Below are positions 1-5,186 of a stretch of DNA of 5,539 nucleotides, in pieces. A program made the position numbers and the translations under genes. Numbering within the stretch: the stretch's first letter is position 1; every line of letters starts with the position of its first letter. The DNA comes from JBJHBP01 sp050485685 (lineage in GTDB: Bacteria; Pseudomonadota; Gammaproteobacteria; Steroidobacterales; Rariloculaceae). The notes beneath the pieces are model-generated. The model was not told where the DNA came from. It did no database searches and saw only the letters and a list, made by a program, of their open reading frames with translations. The stretch covers positions 1 to 5,539 of the forward strand of contig JBJHBW010000066.1 in the NCBI GenBank assembly GCA_050485685.1, written 5' to 3'.

Positions 1-110
1 GTCGACACCAGCCAGTGGCTGGGGTTGTCGTCCATATTGGCGATCAGTCCGAAACCGCAGCTGTCGCGTTCGAAGTCGGGTCGATACAGTGTGTCTGAAC
101 CTGGGGTCAT
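1..110 (-). CDS. gltB: Glutamate synthase large subunit, N-terminal fragment (partial)
   Basis: Only the first 36 codons are in the window; the gene continues past the left edge. Read on the minus strand from ATG at 110-108, it gives a short leader followed by ERDSCGFGLIANMDDNPSHW. This is the start of the class II glutamine amidotransferase domain of the glutamate synthase alpha chain. In this family a short propeptide is removed to expose the cysteine of the CGxG motif as the N-terminal nucleophile that hydrolyses glutamine. Here that cysteine is residue 18, so the propeptide would be 17 residues, short but near the size seen in some homologues. The full enzyme makes glutamate from glutamine and 2-oxoglutarate in the cytoplasm, with a small subunit usually encoded next door. 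A GAGGG ribosome binding site lies 5 bases before the ATG. A promoter with good consensus boxes lies upstream. Identification rests on the N-terminal motif only, but that motif is very characteristic. Confidence 0.9.
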   Translation of the reverse strand, partial: MTPGSDTLYRPDFERDSCGFGLIANMDDNPSHWLVS

Positions 111-273
111 GACAGCCCTCAACGACGCCCGGAAACGTCGCTTATGTCAAATTGTCTGCAGTGGGCTCCGGCGCACCGCCGCCGTTGTCGGGCAGGCCGC
201 CGATTCGGTCTCGTCTGAACGGAGGCGGGAATCCAGCCGCCCGTGGCCTCAGCCGGCCGTTGCCGAACGGTCA
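111..273 (-). other. Long 5' untranslated leader of gltB
   Basis: Between the proposed promoter and the gltB ATG there are about 157 transcribed bases with no convincing ORF. I see only one modest hairpin, CGACG/CGTCG with an 8-base loop, close to the start codon (around 121-139), and a stray TTGACA (150-145) with no -10 partner. No known riboswitch or leader-peptide pattern was recognised. Confidence 0.3.
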
Positions 274-303
274 ACTATAAGAATAGGTCCGTTGTGCCGT
301 CAA
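274..303 (-). promoter_or_regulatory. Sigma70-like promoter for gltB
   Basis: Read on the minus strand, TTGACG (303-298) matches the -35 box at five of six bases. It is followed after 18 bases by TATAGT (279-274), or after 17 bases by TTATAG (280-275). This is the best-matching promoter seen in the window, and it lies in the gap between the lipoprotein stop and the gltB start, pointing at gltB. Transcription would begin near 267, giving an untranslated leader of roughly 157 bases. The match is seen directly; its activity is inferred. Confidence 0.6.
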
Positions 304-333
304 ATTCAGCCGGTTCCTGGCGACGCCCGCACG

Positions 334-346
334 CGCGTGGCACGCG
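334..346. repeat. Short perfect inverted repeat after the lipoprotein stop codon
   Basis: CGCGTG-G-CACGCG is a perfect inverted repeat with a single central base, directly abutting the TAA stop (349-347) of the lipoprotein gene. It overlaps a second palindrome, CACGCGCGTG. No T tract follows on the minus strand, so it is a poor intrinsic terminator. It may be a transcription-end structure, a protein-binding site or chance in GC-rich sequence. Confidence 0.25.
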
Positions 347-862
347 TTACTGCACGGCCATTGTCGCGCTCAGGGGCACCTCGCCGCGCGTGCGGAACGG
401 CAGCGTGCGGCGCTGGCGCGGATCCAGCGCTATGTAGCCATCGAGCTCGTAGGACAGCGAGTCATCCGGTCCCTGAGCAAGCGCCAGCAGGCGCCGGATC
501 GACGACATCAGGTCGGTGGACACTTCCAGTCGCAATGTCTCCTCCCCGCGCGCCGGCAGTGTCATGCGCGAACTGGTACCGCCGGCCAGCAGTCCTTCGC
601 CGCCAAGACGAATGTTGAACCGCAGGTCTTCGACCGGGATCGGAATCGGATTGGGATTGGCGACACGCAGCGTGACTCTGAAGTCCTGACGGTCGCTTCC
701 GGCTCGCAGCAGCGAAAGTCCGGTCAGTTCCACCGCCGGTGGCGCCAGCGCCCTTGGCAGACTGCTGCAGGCCGCAACCACGGCCAGCGCGATCAGCACG
801 CCGCCCGCCATCAGTGCTCTGAGTAACCGGCGCCGCGCCCGCGGGATAGTCAAGTTCAACAC
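347..862 (-). CDS. LEA14/WHy-type lipoprotein
   Basis: A 171-residue protein starting at GTG 862-860. Residues 1-31 form a lipoprotein signal peptide: an arginine-rich n-region (PRARRRLLR), a hydrophobic core (MAGGVLIALAVV), and a lipobox ending V-A-A-C with the lipidated cysteine at 32. The next residue is serine, not aspartate, which in enterobacterial rules predicts sorting to the outer membrane. The mature part (about residues 45-150) resembles the LEA type 2/WHy beta-sandwich domain, with the typical NPNP motif at 69-72, then PIPVEDLRFNI, then a TLPARGEETLRLEV strand segment. Proteins of this family are linked to desiccation or stress tolerance in plants; the bacterial lipoproteins have no well-defined role. 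The open frame extends upstream to an ATG at 976, but that version places the signal peptide 38 residues inside the protein. The GTG has a GGAGG site 6 bases ahead, which fixes the start. Divergent from the thiolase gene. No catalytic residues are expected. Confidence 0.75.
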   Translation of the reverse strand: MLNLTIPRARRRLLRALMAGGVLIALAVVAACSSLPRALAPPAVELTGLSLLRAGSDRQDFRVTLRVANPNPIPIPVEDLRFNIRLGGEGLLAGGTSSRMTLPARGEETLRLEVSTDLMSSIRRLLALAQGPDDSLSYELDGYIALDPRQRRTLPFRTRGEVPLSATMAVQ

Positions 863-868
863 AAGGTT

Positions 869-873
869 CCTCC
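869..873 (-). promoter_or_regulatory. Ribosome binding site that fixes the lipoprotein start
   Basis: GGAGG on the minus strand, 6 bases upstream of GTG 862-860. It is a near-ideal Shine-Dalgarno site and the reason for choosing the GTG start over the upstream ATG at 976 or the downstream ATG at signal-peptide residue 18. A TTG codon immediately after the GTG is a possible alternative start giving a protein shorter by one residue. Confidence 0.7.
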
Positions 874-952
874 GTATCGGACCCGGCCGTGGCCGCAACC
901 AGCACCCGCCATGCCACCCTGCGGGCCCGCCCTGCAAGGATGCCGGCACGTC

Positions 953-981
953 ATTGTATGCTGCCCGTGCATGCACGGAAC
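953..981 (-). promoter_or_regulatory. Candidate promoter for the lipoprotein gene
   Basis: On the minus strand a good -10 box TACAAT (958-953) is preceded at 17 bases by GTTCCG (981-976), a poor -35 match. The spacer is largely filled by the 14-bp palindrome at 965-978. Transcription would start near 946, giving an 84-base leader. The weak -35 would fit a promoter needing an activator, or a chance -10 match. Confidence 0.3.
965..978. repeat. Perfect 14-bp palindrome, possible operator
   Basis: CCGTGCATGCACGG reads identically on both strands. It sits in the divergent gap between the lipoprotein and thiolase genes, directly upstream of a TACAAT -10 box that points at the lipoprotein. Size, symmetry and position are like a binding site for a dimeric regulator. 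No specific regulator family is recognised from the sequence. Confidence 0.4.
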
Positions 982-1025
982 AACGTAACAGGCTGGTCGC
1001 GCCTCACCTCAGCCATTATCTTAGT

Positions 1026-1044
1026 CACCCGTGCCCGCCGGGTG
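1026..1044. repeat. Inverted repeat in the thiolase upstream region
   Basis: CACCCG (1026-1031) and CGGGTG (1039-1044) form a perfect 6-bp inverted repeat separated by 7 bases, about 90 bases upstream of the thiolase start. It could be an operator half-site pair or a leader hairpin. A second small hairpin, GCCGGC at 1096-1101 and 1111-1116, lies just before the thiolase ribosome binding site. Both are short and may be chance in this GC-rich sequence. Confidence 0.2.
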
Positions 1045-1134
1045 CACTACGCCCCGCGGCAGACATACGAACCGATTGCGATAACCACAAACCAGGCCGG
1101 CGAGCGGTATGCCGGCACAGGGAGCCAGAACCGA

Positions 1135-2418
1135 ATGCGAAACCAGCCCGCCCGACGCGTTGCCATCATTGGTGGCCTGCGCATCCCTTTCTGCCGCGCC
1201 AATACCGCGTACAGCCACTGTTCAAACCTGGAAATGATGTCTGCCGTGCTCGCGGCGCTGGTGGAACGCTACGGGTTGAACGGGCAGCAACTGGGCGAAG
1301 TGGCGCTGGGCGCCGTGCTCAAGCATTCGCGCGACTGGAATCTCGCCCGCGAGGCAACGCTGTCGTCGGGCCTGGCTGCCGAGACACCCGCCTTCGACAT
1401 ACAGCGCGCATGCGGCACCAGCCTGTCAGCAGCCATTGCCGTGGGTGCGAAGATCTCTGCCGGCCTGATCGATGCCGGCATTGCCGGCGGCACGGACACG
1501 ATTTCTGATATGCCTATCGTCTATCCGGACGGGTATCGCCGCCTGCTGCTGGACAGTGCACGTGGCCGCACACTGGGCGCGCGCCTGAAACCATGGCTGG
1601 GCCTGCGCCCGCGCCATTTCAAACCGACGCTGCCGCATGTGGTCGAGCCGCGCACCGGCCTTTCCATGGGCCAGAGCATGGAAATCACAGCGAAACAGTG
1701 GAACATTTCCCGCGAAGAGCAGGATGCGCTGGCGCTGGCCAGTCATCGCAATGCGGTCAGTGCCATACGCGAAGGGTTCTACGCCGACCTGGTCACGCCA
1801 TATCGCGGCGTGGAAGAAGACAACAACCTGCGCGCCGACACCAACCTGGAAAAGCTCGGCAAACTGTCGCCCGCTTTCGACCGCAGCGGTGCGGGCACGC
1901 TGACCGCCGGCAACAGCACGCCGTTGACCGATGGTGCGTCCGCCGTGCTGCTGGCTTCCGAGCCCTGGGCACGGGAGCGCAACCTGCCGGTACTCGCATG
2001 GCTCACCTGGGCACGCGAAGCCGCCGTTGATTTCGAGCGCAAGGAAGGGCTGCTGATGGCACCGGCCTATGCGGTCGCATCCATGCTGAAGGAATCAGGC
2101 ATCGCGCTGCAGGATTTCGACTACTACGAAATCCACGAGGCATTCGCGGCGCAGACGCTGGCCACGCTGAAAGCCTGGGAATCGGACGAGTTCTGTCGCG
2201 AGCGTCTTGGCCTGGACCGTGCACTCGGATTCATAGACCGCGCGAAACTCAATGTTAAGGGCGGCAGTGTCGCGATCGGGCATCCGTTCGCGGCCACCGG
2301 CACGCGGCTGATGGCGACCATGGCCAGACTGCTTGCCGACCGCGGCACCGGCCGCGGCCTGATCTCGGTGTGCACGGCTGGCGGCATGGGTGTAACGGCG
2401 ATCCTCGAGGCAGCCTGA
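1135..2418 (+). CDS. fadI: 3-ketoacyl-CoA thiolase (FadI-type acetyl-CoA C-acyltransferase)
   Basis: A complete 427-residue thiolase, close to the 436 residues of E. coli FadI. It cleaves 3-ketoacyl-CoA with free CoA to acetyl-CoA and a shortened acyl-CoA, the last step of beta-oxidation, in the cytoplasm. The nucleophilic cysteine is C93 in QRACGTS. The second-domain active-site residues are H334 in YEIHEAFAAQ, H383 in GHPFAATG and C413 in CTAGGMG. The NSTPLTDGASAVLLAS segment (260-275) is also typical. The long insertion around residues 130-175 (arginine-rich, with LKPWLGLRPRHFKP) is the extra segment of the FadI/trifunctional-beta branch, not of short biosynthetic thiolases. The open frame extends to 889, but the family match begins at RRVAIIGGLRIPF, and ATG 1135 has AGGGAG 10 bases ahead, so this start is preferred. 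No fadJ-like partner is adjacent. It could instead act on a narrower substrate range; the symbol is by family, not proven orthology. Confidence 0.88.
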   Translation: MRNQPARRVAIIGGLRIPFCRANTAYSHCSNLEMMSAVLAALVERYGLNGQQLGEVALGAVLKHSRDWNLAREATLSSGLAAETPAFDIQRACGTSLSAAIAVGAKISAGLIDAGIAGGTDTISDMPIVYPDGYRRLLLDSARGRTLGARLKPWLGLRPRHFKPTLPHVVEPRTGLSMGQSMEITAKQWNISREEQDALALASHRNAVSAIREGFYADLVTPYRGVEEDNNLRADTNLEKLGKLSPAFDRSGAGTLTAGNSTPLTDGASAVLLASEPWARERNLPVLAWLTWAREAAVDFERKEGLLMAPAYAVASMLKESGIALQDFDYYEIHEAFAAQTLATLKAWESDEFCRERLGLDRALGFIDRAKLNVKGGSVAIGHPFAATGTRLMATMARLLADRGTGRGLISVCTAGGMGVTAILEAA

Positions 2419-2490
2419 ACGACAATCGTCGAGCCAACCGGCAAGCTGAACGGCCAGGCAGAGGAAAGCTGAGCGACGGACACAAACGGC
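2419..2490. other. Short thiolase-VOC spacer
   Basis: These 72 bases contain only a small hairpin right after the thiolase stop (CGAC/GTCG with a 4-base loop near 2421-2435) and no promoter boxes or T-rich terminator. This favours read-through from the thiolase into the VOC gene, though the distance is long for a tightly coupled operon. Confidence 0.35.
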
Positions 2491-3201
2491 ATGCTGGGAC
2501 AACTGCTGGAGATCGCAATACCTGCGCGTCCCGTGGCTGAGACGCTGACGTTCTATTGCGGACTGGGGTTTCAGCAGATAGAAGTCGGCGATCAGCCGCA
2601 CTCGGCAGCCGCCGTCGTGATCTGTCCCGGTGTAGCAATCGGCCTTCATGACAGCGATCTCGATGGACCCGTGCCGACCTTCGTTCGTCCCGATCTCAGC
2701 GCCCATGCCCGGGCATTACGGCATGCCGGCGTGTCACTGGAGTTCGCCAGCCTCGCGGAAGATCAGTTCAACCAGGCCGGATTCCGTGACCCCACGGATC
2801 GACTTGTTCTGCTGCTGGAGGCACGCACCTGGTCGCCGGCAACGTGGAACCAGGGCAATGTGTCGCTGTGCGGCGAGTTCCTGGAACTGAGCCTGCCCAC
2901 CCACTCCACGCAGGACTGCTGCAGGTTCTGGGAAGCGCTGGGCTGCGAGTTGACCCTTCACGACGAACAGCCGGCCTCAAGAGCGCGCCTGGAAGGCTAC
3001 GGGCTGGCGCTGGGATATTACGAAGCCGGCTGGTTCCCTGCCGGCCTGACTTTCATCGCGCCCGATCTGGCTGCTCGCGTGGAGTTCCTGAAGGCCAAGG
3101 GTTACGCCCCGCGACACGGAGCGCCGGTGGCCGCGGCAGGGCGCCCGGCCGCTACGCTGCTTGCACCCCAGGGCACCGCGATCTATCTGCTGGAGCCGTG
3201 A
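2491..3201 (+). CDS. Two-module VOC (glyoxalase-fold) protein
   Basis: A 236-residue protein built from two vicinal-oxygen-chelate half-barrel modules, about residues 3-112 and 126-236. Each begins with a beta strand and helix of the glyoxalase/bleomycin-resistance type: LLEIAIPARPVAETLTFY and FLELSLPTHSTQDCCRFW. Each ends in a hydrophobic strand carrying a glutamate (LVLLLEA, E110; IYLLEP, E235). In metal-dependent members the first-strand position is usually His or Gln; here it aligns with Glu (E7 and E132), so metal binding is uncertain. The substrate cannot be told from sequence; relatives act on methylglyoxal, catechols, antibiotics or are non-catalytic. It follows the thiolase by 72 bases on the same strand and may be cotranscribed. 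An in-frame stop at 2470-2472 makes ATG 2491 the most upstream ATG start available; the ribosome binding site ahead of it is weak. The fold assignment is fairly sure, the function unknown. Confidence 0.7.
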   Translation: MLGQLLEIAIPARPVAETLTFYCGLGFQQIEVGDQPHSAAAVVICPGVAIGLHDSDLDGPVPTFVRPDLSAHARALRHAGVSLEFASLAEDQFNQAGFRDPTDRLVLLLEARTWSPATWNQGNVSLCGEFLELSLPTHSTQDCCRFWEALGCELTLHDEQPASRARLEGYGLALGYYEAGWFPAGLTFIAPDLAARVEFLKAKGYAPRHGAPVAAAGRPAATLLAPQGTAIYLLEP

Positions 3202-3208
3202 GTGCAGC

Positions 3209-3243
3209 GTCCGATGTCCGGTGTCCGGTGTCCGGTGTCCGGC
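3209..3243. repeat. Heptamer tandem repeat, five copies
   Basis: Five contiguous 7-base units: GTCCGAT, then GTCCGGT three times, then GTCCGGC. The three central units are identical and the outer two differ by one base each. The array lies 8 bases after the stop codon of the VOC gene, in the gap between convergent genes, so copy-number change would not alter a protein. It is a simple sequence repeat prone to slippage, not a CRISPR. Confidence 0.9.
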
Positions 3244-3276
3244 GCGAGAGGCGCTCACTGTTCCGGCGTCTATTCA

Positions 3277-3308
3277 AGGTCGGGGCATCGTCCCTGTCAG
3301 CCCGACCT
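3277..3308 (-). terminator. Inverted repeat spanning the kinase stop codon, possible terminator
   Basis: AGGTCGGG (3277-3284) and CCCGACCT (3301-3308) are perfect 8-bp complements separated by 16 bases. The stop codon of the kinase gene (3299-3297) lies in the loop. On the minus strand the stem is followed by TGAATAG rather than a T run, so it is not a classical intrinsic terminator. It could still act as a transcript 3' end or insulate the two convergent genes. Confidence 0.35.
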
Positions 3309-4262
3309 CGATCCCAGTCCTGCCAGCGCCCGGCGAATCGAACCGATATAACCCTCGCCGAACAGGTTGTAGTGATTGAGCAGGTGGTAGAGATTGTAGA
3401 TGTCGACCCGCTGCGCGGCACCGGCCGGCAACGGGTACTCCGCTTCGTAGGACGAATAGAACGCGTCACTGAAGCCACCGAACAGTCTGGTCATGGCGAT
3501 GTCGGCCTCGCGATCGCCACGATAAACGGCCGGATCGAAAACATAAGGGTTGCCGCTGCGATCCGCGCCGCGGTTGCCACTCCACAGATCGCCGTGCAAC
3601 AGCGACGGCGCCGGATCGTGGTCCCCGAAGAGTTGATCGAGACCTGCCAGCAGACATTCACACGCCTCCGCGATTTCTGCCGGCAGACCTTTCCGCACCG
3701 CAAGCTGCAGCTGAAACCCGAGTCTCGCCTCACGCACAAACGCACTCCAGTTACCGCGTTCGCCGGACGTGTCAGCAACCCGGTCCCATCCTGCATGTGA
3801 ACGACCACGCGCCCCTGTCTTCGCCACTGCACGTTTGTTTCGTTGCGGCGTCGTGCCGATGAAATTATCGCGATGCCAGCCGAAGGCTGCATCGGCCTCG
3901 GCGCCGGTACTTCGGTGCATGCGCGCCAGCTGCCGGCCCAGAATCCGGTCCGACTCGACCGTGGCACGTGCAAGATCCAGCCACTCAAGCGCCAGAAATG
4001 CGAACTGCTCCGCGCTGCCGCATGTCAGCACACGTGGCACCGACACGGCACCGGTGGCGCGCAGCGCGTCAAGACCGTCAACTTCCGCTTCGAACAGGTT
4101 CAGACTCTCTGCCGCATTGACCTTCAGCATCAGCGGCCCGGCCGCGCTGTGCACGTGCAATGAAGTGTGGATGCAGCCGCCACCGACAGGTGTGCCATGT
4201 CGGCCCGAAACGATGATGCCGGCCTTGCGCAGCGCATCTATCAGAGCAGGTGCAAGTTCCAT
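3297..4262 (-). CDS. Fructosamine/ketosamine-3-kinase family protein
   Basis: A 321-residue homologue of the FN3K/YniA kinases. These phosphorylate the 3-hydroxyl of sugar-derived ketoamines on glycated lysines or free amines, which destabilises the adduct and frees the amine; bacterial members mostly prefer ribulosamine-type adducts. The kinase-like fold is clear: a glycine-rich loop GGGCIHTSLHV (27-37), the lysine K47 in LKVN, a helix-C glutamate in FEAEVDGL (57-64), the family motif FGWHRDNFIGTTPQ (127-140), the catalytic HGDLWSGN (223-230, D225) and the metal-binding DPA (243-245). All key residues are present. The protein is longer than typical members (E. coli YniA is 286 residues), largely because of about 24 extra residues between TTPQ and NWSAFVREARLG. 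The ATG at 4262 lies 62 bases downstream of the HNH gene, on the same strand, and has only a weak AGG ribosome binding site. It converges on the VOC gene. Confidence 0.88.
   Translation of the reverse strand: MELAPALIDALRKAGIIVSGRHGTPVGGGCIHTSLHVHSAAGPLMLKVNAAESLNLFEAEVDGLDALRATGAVSVPRVLTCGSAEQFAFLALEWLDLARATVESDRILGRQLARMHRSTGAEADAAFGWHRDNFIGTTPQRNKRAVAKTGARGRSHAGWDRVADTSGERGNWSAFVREARLGFQLQLAVRKGLPAEIAEACECLLAGLDQLFGDHDPAPSLLHGDLWSGNRGADRSGNPYVFDPAVYRGDREADIAMTRLFGGFSDAFYSSYEAEYPLPAGAAQRVDIYNLYHLLNHYNLFGEGYIGSIRRALAGLGSRSG
3753..3836 (-). other. In-frame insertion within the kinase gene
   Basis: Residues 143-170 of the kinase, rich in Arg, Gly and Ala, have no counterpart in E. coli YniA, where only about seven residues join the TTPQ motif to the following W-x-x-F segment; here there are 31. 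The net excess is about 24 codons (72 bases). The ends carry a near-perfect inverted repeat with a one-base bulge: ACGTGTCAG at 3767-3775 and CTGCACGT at 3827-3834. The span of that repeat, 68 bases, nearly equals the excess length. The reading frame and all downstream motifs are intact. A small palindromic element inserted in frame, or a lineage-specific loop, are both possible. Confidence 0.5.
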
Positions 4263-4324
4263 CGCGCTGACAGCCTGTTCGAATCGCCCGGCGTTCTGAA
4301 GACAGAGGAGTCGGGCATCGCCCT

Positions 4325-4984
4325 TCAGATGTCGGCGAAGACCTTACCGAAATCACGGCGCGGTCTGGCGCGCTGCAGATCGCCGAGCAGACGGGCATGC
4401 AGCGGACTGGTGCGCGGGAAATGGCTGAGCAGGTATTCCATCTGGTCGGCGAGCACACGACGGCCTTTCAGATAGATGTACTCGGCATAGGTCGGCGTGA
4501 ACGGCACCGCGATCAGCTGCATCTGCGCCTGCTCGGGTGTGCGTCCGCCCTTATGGTTGTTGCAGCGCCGGCAGGCCGTGACCACGTTGGTCCAGGCGTC
4601 CTCGCCCCCACGGCTGATGGGCGTGACGTGGTCTCGCGTGAGGTCGGATGTGCGAAACACATCACCACAGTAAAGGCACAGATTGGCATCACGCCTGAAC
4701 AGTGTGCGGTTGTTCAGCGGCGGCGTGTAGTCATCGCGATTGCGGGAAACGGTCCGTGTGTCGCCCTGGGTGGCAATGATGGAGCTGACTTCGATCACAC
4801 TGCGCACGCCGGTGCGGGCGTTGCAACCGCCGCGCACACGATAAAGCAGGGAGCCGCAGGCGTAGGCCACCTGGCCCATGTGGTAAAGCGTTGCGGCGGC
4901 GCGGTAATCGATCCACTCCAGCGGCATGCCGGCCACGTCGGTGCGCAACACTTCCTGACTCAGACTGGATAGGTCGGTCTTCAT
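4325..4984 (-). CDS. HNH endonuclease family protein
   Basis: A 219-residue protein with an HNH nuclease domain at about residues 92-155. The zinc-ribbon cysteines are C103 and C106 (CLYC) and C138 and C141 (CRRC). The catalytic core is D118-H119 in TRDHVTPISRGG, N133 in WTNVV and H144 in NNHKGGRTP, so the active site looks intact. The N-terminal 90 residues and the C-terminal 65 are not recognised; no DNA-recognition domain, methyltransferase, intein or phage-terminase feature is seen. The domain belongs to the McrA-like HNH class (COG1403 type), whose solitary chromosomal members have no settled role. The gene is upstream of the kinase in the same direction and may share its transcript. The ribosome binding site is weak and lies in a hairpin (4992-5009). 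ATG 4984 is preferred because the next residues read well, but no strong signal fixes it. Confidence 0.82.
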   Translation of the reverse strand: MKTDLSSLSQEVLRTDVAGMPLEWIDYRAAATLYHMGQVAYACGSLLYRVRGGCNARTGVRSVIEVSSIIATQGDTRTVSRNRDDYTPPLNNRTLFRRDANLCLYCGDVFRTSDLTRDHVTPISRGGEDAWTNVVTACRRCNNHKGGRTPEQAQMQLIAVPFTPTYAEYIYLKGRRVLADQMEYLLSHFPRTSPLHARLLGDLQRARPRRDFGKVFADI

Positions 4985-4991
4985 CGTGCAC

Positions 4992-5009
4992 CGCTGATTT
5001 GTGTCAGCG
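4992..5009 (-). repeat. Hairpin in front of the HNH start codon
   Basis: CGCTGA and TCAGCG form a perfect 6-bp inverted repeat with a 6-base loop, ending 7 bases upstream of the HNH ATG. On the transcript its 3' arm contains the only purine-rich stretch (AGCGG) near the start, so folding would hide the ribosome binding region. It could equally be an operator on DNA. Confidence 0.4.
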
Positions 5010-5173
5010 CGACAAGTTTCACTGAGTCTGCACCGACAATCAATGGCTTGTGGTGTTCCTTTGTGTCATCATCGGGACGCAAGCACCGGTGGTGGCCAGT
5101 GGTGGCAATCGCCCGGATACCGGACGGTCCGCCCGCCGCGACGAGCCTGAACAACAATACAGCCTCATTACCC
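5010..5173. promoter_or_regulatory. Divergent HNH/pntA intergenic region
   Basis: This gap should hold the promoters of both the HNH gene (minus) and the transhydrogenase gene (plus). No pair of -35 and -10 boxes is convincing on either strand. It contains a direct repeat GTGGTGGC around 5095-5107, an 8-bp palindrome CACCGGTG, and CGGAC-G-GTCCG at 5121-5131. None is assigned to a known regulator. Confidence 0.3.
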
Positions 5174-5186
5174 GAGGGAGTCCTGG

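Noticed and set aside
145..150. Consensus TTGACA on the minus strand near gltB
   Set aside because: No acceptable -10 box lies 16-19 bases downstream, and it would leave almost no leader before the ATG.
25..618. Plus-strand open frame of 197 codons at the left edge
   Set aside because: It is antisense to gltB and the lipoprotein gene, crosses the gltB promoter and has low-complexity Arg/Ser/Ala composition with no domain.
1011..1025. TTATCT as a -10 box for the thiolase
   Set aside because: The matching -35 region (CTGGTC) is poor, so the promoter could not be supported.
3209..3243. Possible CRISPR-like array
   Set aside because: The units are 7 bases and contiguous with no spacers, so this is a simple tandem repeat.
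2844..3800. Plus-strand open frame of 318 codons across the end of the VOC gene and the kinase gene
   Set aside because: It overlaps the well-supported VOC gene out of frame and the kinase gene in antisense, has no recognisable domain and is arginine-rich as expected for a shadow frame in GC-rich DNA.
4263..4324. Small GGGC/GCCC hairpin and repeated ATCGCCC between the HNH and kinase genes
   Set aside because: The stem is only 4 bp with no T tract; too weak to call a terminator or regulatory site.
4397..4972. Plus-strand open frame of 191 codons antisense to the HNH gene
   Set aside because: It lies wholly within the HNH gene, whose zinc-ribbon and HNH motifs are intact, and shows no domain of its own.
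4325..4984. HNH protein as part of a restriction, homing or phage system
   Set aside because: No methyltransferase, intron, intein, terminase, integrase or other defence gene is in the window, and the flanking genes are housekeeping ones.
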